Positions 24,550 through 31,714 of a DNA stretch of 31,714 bases are shown one piece after another (position 1 is the first letter of the stretch; each line of letters begins with the position of its first letter). The stretch comes from UBA1195 sp045598025 (GTDB taxonomy: Bacteria; Bacteroidota; Bacteroidia; Bacteroidales; WCHB1-69), in contig JAZLLH010000074.1 of assembly GCA_045598025.1 (NCBI GenBank), positions 1-31,714 on the forward strand. The letters run 5' to 3'. Under the pieces are notes generated by a model. It saw only the letters and a list, made by a program, of their open reading frames with translations. It made no database searches and was not told the origin of the DNA. The translations under genes and the position numbers were made by a program.

Positions 24550-25848
24550 ATGGAAAAAAAAGCCAATTACACCATCCCCATCATTGTGATGTTCCTGCTG
24601 TTCGGTATGATATCCTTTGTGACCAATTTGGCTTCACCCATGGGAGATATTCTGAAAAACCAGTTCAGTATTCCCAACTGGCAGGGGACTTTGGGCGTTT
24701 TCGCAAATTTCATTGCCTATGCCATTATGGGATACCCGGCAGGTACGCTGCTGCAGCGGCACGGTTATAAGAAAACGGCCCTGCTCGCCGCAACGGTCGG
24801 TTTCGTCGGTGTCGGCATACAGACATTGTCCGGTGTGTTCTGCAGTTTTGGTATTTATCTGTTGGGCGCGTTTATTGCCGGTTTCAGCATGTGTCTGCTC
24901 AATACGGTGGTGAATCCCATGTTGAACCGTTTGGGCGGTGGCGGAAACAAAGGCAATCAGCTCATACAATTTGGAGGGTCTTTCAATTCCCTCTGCGGTA
25001 CCGCCGTTATCGTACTGACTGGCCTGCTGATTCCTCAGGGAATCAAGAATGCCGAAATCAGCAATGTATTTCCGCTGATGTATACGGCTTTGGCCATTTT
25101 TGCCTTTGCCTTCGTTGTCATTGCTCTGACCAGGATCCCGGAAAATGAAGCCACTCAGGCTGCACAGGCGGCCGCTGTCAAGGATGTCCGCGGTCCCATG
25201 TCGTTCCGTCACTTCGTGCTCGGAGCCATTGCCATTTTCATATATGTGGGCGTGGAAGTGGGTATTCCCAATGTGATGAACAAGTGGTTGCAGAATCCCG
25301 AACTCCATGTGTTGGGTGAAGGTGTCAATGCGGAGGCTATTGCCGGTTCCGTAGCAGCGACTTACTGGTTTCTGATGCTGGTAGGACGTCTGTTGGGCGG
25401 CATTATTGGCAGTAAGGTGTCTGCACGCCGCATGCTGGAAGTAGTGGCTGCGGCAGCTATAGTGCTGACCTTGGCTGCCATGTTTGTTCCTATGACGATG
25501 GTCAAATTCCCTGCTTTCAACGGAGCGCAGGGTTTCGGTATGGAAAGCATACCACTCAGTGCAGCCTTGTTGGTGTGCATCGGTTTGTGCACTTCCGTCA
25601 TGTGGGGAGGTATTTTCAACCTGGCGGTGGAAGGCTTGGGCAAATATACCGAAAAGGCTTCCGGTATTTTCATGGCATTGGTTTGCGGCGGAGGTATCCT
25701 TCCTTTGCTGCAGAACGGCATCGTTGATATCATTGGAACCACTGGATATCTTTCCAGTTATTGGGTGATAGTGGCAGGCCTGGTATACATATTGTTTTAT
25801 GCACTGGTCGGTTCCAAAAATGTCAACAAGGACATTCCTACCGAATAA
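24550..25848 (+). CDS. MFS sugar transporter (FHS/GluP-like family)
   Basis: A 432-residue protein with about twelve hydrophobic segments. The opening region FGMISFVTNLASPMGD, the GYPAGTLLQRHGYKKTALL loop after the second helix, and FGGSFNSLCGTAV place it near the fucose/glucose-galactose/GlcNAc proton symporters (FucP, GluP, NagP). The substrate cannot be assigned; a hexose or N-acetylhexosamine is likely. It follows purA by 33 bp and is followed by a hairpin terminator, so it may be read through from the purA promoter. No sugar-degradation genes are adjacent. Confidence 0.88.
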   Translation: MEKKANYTIPIIVMFLLFGMISFVTNLASPMGDILKNQFSIPNWQGTLGVFANFIAYAIMGYPAGTLLQRHGYKKTALLAATVGFVGVGIQTLSGVFCSFGIYLLGAFIAGFSMCLLNTVVNPMLNRLGGGGNKGNQLIQFGGSFNSLCGTAVIVLTGLLIPQGIKNAEISNVFPLMYTALAIFAFAFVVIALTRIPENEATQAAQAAAVKDVRGPMSFRHFVLGAIAIFIYVGVEVGIPNVMNKWLQNPELHVLGEGVNAEAIAGSVAATYWFLMLVGRLLGGIIGSKVSARRMLEVVAAAAIVLTLAAMFVPMTMVKFPAFNGAQGFGMESIPLSAALLVCIGLCTSVMWGGIFNLAVEGLGKYTEKASGIFMALVCGGGILPLLQNGIVDIIGTTGYLSSYWVIVAGLVYILFYALVGSKNVNKDIPTE

Positions 25849-25870
25849 TTGAATGGTAAAATCAACGGGG

Positions 25871-25900
25871 GAGCCTTCTTTTGAAGGCTCTTCTTGTTTT
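25871..25900 (+). terminator. Terminator after the MFS transporter
   Basis: An 8-bp stem GAGCCTTC/GAAGGCTC (25871-25878 and 25883-25890) with loop TTTT, followed by TTCTTGTTTT. The same stem sequence recurs at 26391-26410. Confidence 0.75.
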
Positions 25901-25913
25901 ATGAGCAGCAGAT

Positions 25914-26417
25914 ATGAAGAAAGTATTGTTTGTATGTTTGGGAAACATTTGCCGAAGTGTAATGGCGGAATTCATACTGAAGGACAAACTCAATCGTTAC
26001 GGTGTAGCGGCTGATTTCGAAATTGCATCGGCCGCCACTTCGGATGAAGAATCCGGAAATCCGATTTATCCGTATGCAAAACAGGTGCTATGGGAGCACG
26101 GAGTGTGGTTTGATCCAAAGAAAACCTCTCGGCAGATGGTGGCAGAAGATTATGCATATTACGACTGTCTTATCGGAATGGACGAAAGCAACCGTCGGAA
26201 TATGCTGCGGATTGCCGGTGGTGACCCTGAAGGAAAAATCAGTCTGTTATTGGAGCATACCATACATCCTCGCAATGTTGCCGATCCTTGGTATACACGG
26301 GATTTCCGGGCAGCTTGGAATGACATTGAAAGTGGCTGCGAGGCTTTGTGCCGTGAGTGGGGACTTTTGCATACAATTGAGAAAGGAAAAGAGCCTTCCG
26401 AAGAAGGCTCCAAATGA
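25914..26417 (+). CDS. Low-molecular-weight protein tyrosine phosphatase
   Basis: A 167-residue LMW-PTP. The phosphate-binding loop VCLGNICRS places the nucleophile at Cys8 and Arg at 14, and the general acid Asp124 lies in ADPWYTRDF. Family members act on phosphotyrosine proteins, often BY-kinases controlling polysaccharide export, but no such genes lie nearby. The final codons (EPSEEGSK) coincide with a hairpin that appears to be the terminator for the convergent gene on the other strand. Confidence 0.95.
   Translation: MKKVLFVCLGNICRSVMAEFILKDKLNRYGVAADFEIASAATSDEESGNPIYPYAKQVLWEHGVWFDPKKTSRQMVAEDYAYYDCLIGMDESNRRNMLRIAGGDPEGKISLLLEHTIHPRNVADPWYTRDFRAAWNDIESGCEALCREWGLLHTIEKGKEPSEEGSK
26391..26410 (-). 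terminator. Terminator of the large GLUG-protein gene, inside the phosphatase CDS
   Basis: GAGCCTTC (26391-26398), CGAA and GAAGGCTC (26403-26410) form an 8-bp hairpin. On the minus strand it is followed by TTTTCCTTTC, as expected for a terminator of the gene ending at 26437. It overlaps the last codons of the plus-strand phosphatase gene. Confidence 0.7.
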
Positions 26418-26436
26418 ATGCAGAACAATATAGAAT

Positions 26437-29400
26437 TCACATTTTCGATACCTTAAAGCAGCGGCTGCCCCAGCGAGTGTCTTTTATGTAAAAGAAATAG
26501 GTCCCTGACGCCCAGGAGGAAAGATCAATTTCGCACTGAGTGCCTTGTACTTTTTGCTGCAGTAATTTCCGCCCGTCTGTACCGTATATGCAGATTTCAC
26601 CTTTTTCCGGCATGCCGTTTTCCCATTGAACGATTACTTTATGAAGAGTCGGATTGGGATAAATGCGGCAATCGCAAGCGTTTTTGGTGGAGCCTTGCTG
26701 TATACCTGTGGTGAATGGGAATTCGTTCAATACATATTTTTTAAATATGGCTCCATCATAGTAAGCCATCAGTGTTACTGTATCGCTGTCCAGTACGTAG
26801 GCCCGATTCCCTTCGATGCGAAGGGCAAGCGTTGGCTCGCATTCCCATATCAAGCTGTTGCGGAAACCCAATAAGAAATCATGAACCAGGCTGTCTGTAC
26901 GTTCAGGTTCCTCTATAAAGATGGGGACCACCGAAATCCATGCCGGTTCCGAATCTTCAAAACATTTCAGTCGGGGAAAGAAGTCGTCCATGTAGCGCCA
27001 ACAGGCCGAGCCCAATCCGGTTTCCAAGCCTTTTCCCGTCATCTGTCGGGTAAAGCGGCCTTCTGCCATTTCAGTGCCGTCTTTCCCATTGATGCCGCCT
27101 ATGCTGGAAATTTGTTTGTCGTAGTAGCAACGGCTGATATCCGGAGTGCTGCTGTATTTTCTTCCCACTATGCTGCCAGTATAGCTTTGTCCTGACAATT
27201 GACCTGTGTTATAGGTTTTTGTCAGTGAGGAGGTCCCACTGATAAAACCGACCAGACCGCCTATGCAACTTCCGCCTTGAATCCGGTTGCTGTTGTAGCA
27301 ATAGGAAACACTGGTGGTTTGTCCGGAAGAGGAACTGGCATATCCCACTATGCCTCCGACTTTTTCTTTCCCGCTGATATTGGCAGTATTGTAACATTCC
27401 TGTATATCTGATTGCTGGAGGTATCCGCAAATGCCTCCAATGCAGTCTTCACTTCCAATGATTTCCGCATGATTGGCACAGGCAGTGATGGAAGAGCGGT
27501 TGCGGGCATAACCGGCTATTCCTCCGACATAGCGGGTGGCCTGTATTGATGAATGTTTGCCCAGGGTCAGATTCCGGATGCTCGCCGAATCCAGACATCC
27601 GAAGATTCCGGCATATCCGTTGGAGGTTGAGCGGATGCAGAGATGGTCTATGGCATGTCCTTGTCCATCAAAATTTCCCTTGAAATTGTGTGAGGCATTT
27701 TCCCCAACAGGTACCCACGAATGCAGGCTATCGCATACGGAGAGGAGGTCTATATCACAATTCAGAGAAAAATAATATCCTCGGTATCCCTTATTCGCAT
27801 TGGGCGCTCCCTTGTACGTACCTTGGACATAATCGTTGACCGCATTTCGGAAATCCAACCAGTCTGCCAGACTGTTTATACCCAGCGCATAGGCCGGTGA
27901 AAGGCCATCGTTTTCCCATGTTGCATACAAGGTTGTGTCGCTGCGGACGAGCAGACTGTCTCCCAGAAACAGCACGGCTGTGCCTGTACTGTCCGGACTC
28001 CACCCTCTGAAAATCTGATTACTTCTTTGAAAGGGAACCGTGTCCAGTTTCAAATAAGTATTGTCGTATGCCTGACGAAGATAGCAGTTGTTTGAACCAT
28101 CGTTTGCCATAAAACGGACCTGGTAAAAGGCGCGTCGGAGCAAATGCGTCAGGCGTATTTGTTTGTAGATGACATGATTGTACGCAGCGCTCAGTACGGC
28201 TCCCGTATCAGATCCCAATAAAAGAATACGGCATTGCTGCATGCGGAGACTGTCGCTCCCGTCTACGGACCAGTCTATCCATCCGCATCCTCCCAATGAC
28301 AGGTCAGATTGTACCTTATTGGCATTGTCGCCCGAAGCAAAAAACACCGGAGTGACGGCTATGCGCGAGGCAACACTACTGTCTGCCATCCGCAGTTGGG
28401 GATATTTTCCCTGTGTGAAAATCCAATACCGAATGTCATAACCCTGCCAAACATTTCCATCGGTCAGGACAGACACATCCTTCCCAGCGGAAGAAGTATC
28501 GGCCATGCCGGTAATTCCGGCGATAGGGCTGATTTGCCAATCGTAACAGGCTGCACGGCAATCCAACGTTTTTTGGGATTTTTGTCCAACCAGACTGCCT
28601 GCCAATGTGTCTGCCCATACCTGTCCGCTATGATATACTTGGAAAAGAGCAGAGTAGGAGTAACTGTTTCCTACAACGCCGCCCACGGCTTTCCCTCCTG
28701 TAACCTGACCACTATTGTAGCAGTAGCGTATTGAAGCCCAGAGCGTATCCGTACCGTTTTTGCCCCCATTAGTGTAACCCGTGATGCCGCCGACTTTTTC
28801 CGTGCCGGAAATATATCCGGTATTGAAACATTCTTCAATGGACGATTTGCCCAAATAACCGCAAATGCCGCCGACATGAGAACTCGTTCCTTTGACAAAG
28901 GCGTGATTGGCACAACGGCGGATGAGGGAACGGTTGTTGGCATAGGCAGCGATGCCTCCGCAATACTGCTTCCCAATGATGGTATCCTGTATCGAAAGAA
29001 CGATGCCTTCCACCAAAGCCGAATCCAGATATCCGAAAAAGCCTTTGTAGTTGATAGTAGGATTGTGAATGTGCAGATTCGAAATGCAATGGTTTTCACC
29101 GTGGAAATGACCGCGGAAAGCAGCCGATGCGCTTTTCCCGACAGGTTCCCAGTCCATGCTGTCCAGGTCTATGTCCTCAGTGAGCCGGAAATGTATGCCT
29201 TTATAACCGCTAGACAGATTGGGTACTCCTTTGAAAGTACCTTTGCTGTAATTGTTTACGGCATCTCTGAATGCAGCCAGTTCCAAAGTGTTATCAATCG
29301 GAATCGCATAATTGGAATCGCTTCCGTCCGGACTCCAGACAGCATATAGAACCGTATCACAGGCCAATGTTATCGAATCGCCTGCCGACAAAGCCGTTTT

Positions 29401-30699
29401 TGCCTCTGAATCAAAGCTCCATCCCATGAACAGGTAGTGTTCGCGCAGAAAAAGGCATTCCGGAATACGGATTTTTTCATCGGAACAGAAAGTCAGACTA
29501 TCCATGTGACCGGTGCTTTCTTTGGACCGGAAGGTGAGGAGGTGTGTCGGACGAATGTGCAGATGGATTTCCCGAATACTGTCTCCACCGAAACTGTCTT
29601 TCAGACTATCTTGTCGTTCATACGTGCGAAGTCCCGCCAATTCGTATGCCGGAATCAGAAATCCGTTGCGGTTATATCCGTCACCAGAGCAGATAGTGTC
29701 GTAGAATACCAGTCGTGTTTTAGGAAGGGAAATGTGTGAAATCCGGACATGTTTGTAGTGGGCAGAATCGTTTCCAACGGAAAGCAGAAGGGAACTGTCG
29801 CTTTTGAGAATGACTCCGTTTTCTCCGGAAATCCGGACCGTTCCTGTATCGCCGGATTCCCAGTGCAGATCAGGGCCTGCTGTAAGCAGGCGGAAGTGGT
29901 GGCGGATGCTGTCAATGCGGTCGTTTTCAAATAATAATAAAGGAGAGGCTGCACTTAGGGAAGCATCGGAATTCTCCATAAAACGCAATCTTGGATAGCA
30001 ATCGGAGGAAAATTTCCATAGATTGCTGTCCAAGTAGGGTCGCAGGCTGTCTGCGAGCATGTGGCAAGTGTTTCTTCCTTCGGCTTCTCCGGCGGCATCA
30101 GCATCGTCTATGCCAAGGGGAACACACATCTGGCGATCATAAAAACAGGAATTTATGGTGGATGCGGCATTGAATTTCCTGCCTACAACACCTCCGGAAT
30201 AGGTTGCGGCCTGCACATTCCCGATATTGCAGGATTTCAACACCGCGGAATGTGCTTCTACGTGTCCGATAATACCTCCTGCATTGCTGTTTCCAAGGAT
30301 GAGGCCGCTGTTGAAACAATCCCGGATATGACTGGCAACATCGGCATTCATGCTGCCTGAAATGCCGCCGATATTCCGGTTCCCGGACAAATCTCCTGTG
30401 TTGAAACACTGAATGATGTCGGATTCCACTATCCGTCCGCTGATACCTCCTGTTTCATCCTGTTCGCTGCGTACATTTCCGAAATTGGCGCAGTGCCGAA
30501 TCACGGATCGGGCGGAGGTGTCATCCGGACATGTTGTTTCGGGAGAAGCGCGAAGGTGGATATCAAATGCCTTTTCTCTGCAGAGGAAAAAGGTGTTTCT
30601 GTTTGCGGGAAAAGCGTTGTGCAGAGAGAAAATCATCATCAGGCAAAGACATGCCGAAAGCCAATAAGGCCACTGAAAGGCTTGCTGTTTTTTTTTCAT
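26437..30699 (-). CDS. Giant modular GLUG/InlB-repeat protein with T9SS sorting domain
   Basis: A 1420-residue secreted protein. The frame opens at 30774, but ATG 30699 (residue 26 of the full frame) begins a proper signal peptide MKKKQQAFQWPYWLSACLCL. Numbered on the full frame, GLUG-type repeats fill 90-266, an InlB/Listeria-Bacteroides repeat lies at 415-480 (YLFMGWS, TVLYAVW), a second header plus GLUG block spans 481-800, a second InlB repeat lies near 885-953, and a third header plus GLUG block spans 954-1275. The end (1370-1445, RIYPNPT, then GTYFFYIKD and KVSKM) is a type A T9SS C-terminal sorting domain. Most GLUG repeats carry a Cys at a fixed position. It is probably a cell-surface adhesin-like protein; function unknown. 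The first module lacks its header. Confidence 0.9.
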   Translation of the reverse strand: MKKKQQAFQWPYWLSACLCLMMIFSLHNAFPANRNTFFLCREKAFDIHLRASPETTCPDDTSARSVIRHCANFGNVRSEQDETGGISGRIVESDIIQCFNTGDLSGNRNIGGISGSMNADVASHIRDCFNSGLILGNSNAGGIIGHVEAHSAVLKSCNIGNVQAATYSGGVVGRKFNAASTINSCFYDRQMCVPLGIDDADAAGEAEGRNTCHMLADSLRPYLDSNLWKFSSDCYPRLRFMENSDASLSAASPLLLFENDRIDSIRHHFRLLTAGPDLHWESGDTGTVRISGENGVILKSDSSLLLSVGNDSAHYKHVRISHISLPKTRLVFYDTICSGDGYNRNGFLIPAYELAGLRTYERQDSLKDSFGGDSIREIHLHIRPTHLLTFRSKESTGHMDSLTFCSDEKIRIPECLFLREHYLFMGWSFDSEAKTALSAGDSITLACDTVLYAVWSPDGSDSNYAIPIDNTLELAAFRDAVNNYSKGTFKGVPNLSSGYKGIHFRLTEDIDLDSMDWEPVGKSASAAFRGHFHGENHCISNLHIHNPTINYKGFFGYLDSALVEGIVLSIQDTIIGKQYCGGIAAYANNRSLIRRCANHAFVKGTSSHVGGICGYLGKSSIEECFNTGYISGTEKVGGITGYTNGGKNGTDTLWASIRYCYNSGQVTGGKAVGGVVGNSYSYSALFQVYHSGQVWADTLAGSLVGQKSQKTLDCRAACYDWQISPIAGITGMADTSSAGKDVSVLTDGNVWQGYDIRYWIFTQGKYPQLRMADSSVASRIAVTPVFFASGDNANKVQSDLSLGGCGWIDWSVDGSDSLRMQQCRILLLGSDTGAVLSAAYNHVIYKQIRLTHLLRRAFYQVRFMANDGSNNCYLRQAYDNTYLKLDTVPFQRSNQIFRGWSPDSTGTAVLFLGDSLLVRSDTTLYATWENDGLSPAYALGINSLADWLDFRNAVNDYVQGTYKGAPNANKGYRGYYFSLNCDIDLLSVCDSLHSWVPVGENASHNFKGNFDGQGHAIDHLCIRSTSNGYAGIFGCLDSASIRNLTLGKHSSIQATRYVGGIAGYARNRSSITACANHAEIIGSEDCIGGICGYLQQSDIQECYNTANISGKEKVGGIVGYASSSSGQTTSVSYCYNSNRIQGGSCIGGLVGFISGTSSLTKTYNTGQLSGQSYTGSIVGRKYSSTPDISRCYYDKQISSIGGINGKDGTEMAEGRFTRQMTGKGLETGLGSACWRYMDDFFPRLKCFEDSEPAWISVVPIFIEEPERTDSLVHDFLLGFRNSLIWECEPTLALRIEGNRAYVLDSDTVTLMAYYDGAIFKKYVLNEFPFTTGIQQGSTKNACDCRIYPNPTLHKVIVQWENGMPEKGEICIYGTDGRKLLQQKVQGTQCEIDLSSWASGTYFFYIKDTRWGSRCFKVSKM

Positions 30700-30793
30700 T
30701 TTTTTTTCATTTTTTTGCACTTTGGGACGTGCATGTTGGAAATTAAGGTTAGTTATGTAATGAAAACGAAACAAATCTTTCGTTATTGTTCAA

Positions 30794-30819
30794 TTGTCTT
30801 TCTTTTTTTCTTATTTTTG
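30794..30819 (+). promoter_or_regulatory. Promoter of the MBL-fold gene
   Basis: TTG at 30794-30796, then 15 bp, then TATTTTTG at 30812-30819, the same spacing as the tRNA and purA promoters. The ATG at 30866 is 46 bp downstream. Confidence 0.65.
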
Positions 30820-30865
30820 CAAATGGCGAATGTATCATTCTGTTTACATTAATATATTGTTATAA

Positions 30866-31567
30866 ATGCGAATCATATATATATACCATAGTTGCTTTGT
30901 GTTACAGACTTCCGATTTTATGATGGTGTTTGACTATTGGAAGGATGACAGTGAAGGCCGTCTGCATGATATGCTGTCTGCATCGGACATCCCGGTTTAT
31001 TTTGTCGCTTCTCATTTCCATGAAGATCATTTCAATCCGGAAATACTTTCCTGGGAAGGAAAGGGAGATAGGCGTCTGTTGCTTTCCTATGATATTCTCA
31101 AACGCCGAAAAGTGGACCGGTCCATTCCGACGGCCATACTGCGTCCTGGTGAAATATACGAAGACGAATTCGTCCGACTGAGGTCTTTCCGCTCAACGGA
31201 TATCGGAGTGTCCGTGGCTGTAAGTCTGTCGGATGGGACTACTGTTTTTCACGCAGGAGATCTGAACAATTGGTGTTTTAGCCGGAGCGCCGAAAGTCTT
31301 CATGTGAGTCTGCCGTCAATGGAAGGTCTCTATCTTTCCATACTCAAGGATGTCGCTCAAAAATATTCCCGTATTGACCGTCTGATGTTCCCGATAGATC
31401 CCCGTTTGGGTGATGATGCGCTTCGCGGCATCATGCAGTGGTTGGATCGGATACAAACCATCCGTATGTATCCTATGCATTATTGGGAGCAGAGTGACCG
31501 TGTGGAAAATTACATGAGGGAACTTTCTGCTAAATATCCGGATTTGTTATGGGCGGTTTCAGATTAG
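30866..31567 (+). CDS. MBL-fold metallo-hydrolase (UlaG-like branch)
   Basis: A 233-residue metallo-beta-lactamase-fold protein. The metal motif SHFHEDHF (His50, His52, Asp54, His55) and a second site VFHAGDLNNW (about 128-137) are present, and the C-terminal MYPMHYW provides the last conserved His. The short, compact form with an early IYHSCFVLQTSDFMMVFDYW segment resembles uncharacterised UlaG-like or L-ascorbate-6-phosphate lactonase-like hydrolases. No signal peptide. It stands alone behind its own promoter. The substrate is unknown. Confidence 0.9.
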   Translation: MRIIYIYHSCFVLQTSDFMMVFDYWKDDSEGRLHDMLSASDIPVYFVASHFHEDHFNPEILSWEGKGDRRLLLSYDILKRRKVDRSIPTAILRPGEIYEDEFVRLRSFRSTDIGVSVAVSLSDGTTVFHAGDLNNWCFSRSAESLHVSLPSMEGLYLSILKDVAQKYSRIDRLMFPIDPRLGDDALRGIMQWLDRIQTIRMYPMHYWEQSDRVENYMRELSAKYPDLLWAVSD

Positions 31568-31714
31568 AAAAAACACTTCCCAAGCCGAAAACCTTCCAAA
31601 AAAAGGCGGAGAGTGTAACGGTTTTGTTCAAAAAAGGGGTAATAACAGGGCTGATAGGGGTCCGAATATGGCCATAAATACGTGAAAGACAGTGCGGATA
31701 AAAAAAGTTGTTTT
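31568..31714. other. Non-coding tail at window end
   Basis: About 150 bp of A-rich sequence without a gene, clear hairpin terminator or promoter that I can identify. Confidence 0.5.

Noticed and set aside
26437..30699. Repetitive region as a CRISPR array or DNA tandem repeat
   Set aside because: The periodicity is at protein level (GLUG repeats); at DNA level the units have diverged and there are no equal spacers.

Overview
This window is a gene-dense chromosomal segment from a member of the Bacteroidales (phylum Bacteroidota). The evidence is the repeated Bacteroidota-type promoter element TAnnTTTG, the scarcity of Shine-Dalgarno sites, a GldB lipoprotein, a short AtpC, single-copy housekeeping genes of Bacteroidota type, and a secreted protein with a type IX secretion (T9SS) C-terminal sorting domain. 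The T9SS domain and GldB favour a T9SS-carrying lineage (Porphyromonas, Tannerella, Odoribacter or Barnesiella-like) over Bacteroides sensu stricto. I cannot name the genus from sequence alone.

Layout. 1-2.3 kb (minus): galM and a NahK-like sugar 1-kinase. 2.4-8.0 kb (plus): one compact operon with a small tail-anchored protein, mutL, an HD phosphohydrolase, a flavin reductase and a GH123/DUF4091 glycosidase. 8.05-10.7 kb (minus): an operon of a stand-alone riboflavin kinase domain, an outer-membrane beta-barrel and a CoA-disulfide-reductase/rhodanese fusion. 10.9-12.7 kb (plus): atpD-atpC closed by a terminator. 12.86-14.3 kb: tRNA-Asp, the convergent DUF177-rpmF unit, then tRNA-Leu and tRNA-Gly. 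14.3-14.95 kb: a decayed IS30-family insertion sequence and a perfect 22-bp-arm palindrome. 14.96-16.3 kb (minus): rpsT followed after 7 nt by a BIG2 lipoprotein. 16.5-23.0 kb (minus): a tightly packed operon ruvB-pssA-rfbC-gldB-cdaA-GNAT-mltG-nitrilase, mixing DNA repair, phospholipid, envelope and c-di-AMP functions. 23.2-26.4 kb (plus): purA, a sugar MFS transporter and a low-molecular-weight tyrosine phosphatase. 26.4-30.7 kb (minus): a very large modular GLUG/InlB-repeat secreted protein. 30.87-31.57 kb (plus): an MBL-fold hydrolase.

Most of the window is ordinary core genome. I see no clear undescribed multi-gene defence or mobile system. The observations most worth a second look are: the three-module GLUG protein whose first module lacks its header; the single-domain riboflavin kinase tied to a flavoprotein operon; an identical 19-bp promoter core in front of DUF177-rpmF and rpsT; a terminator written into the 3' end of the convergent phosphatase gene; the eroded endonuclease motif of MutL; and the IS30 remnant with its long palindrome between tRNA genes and an S20-coupled lipoprotein.
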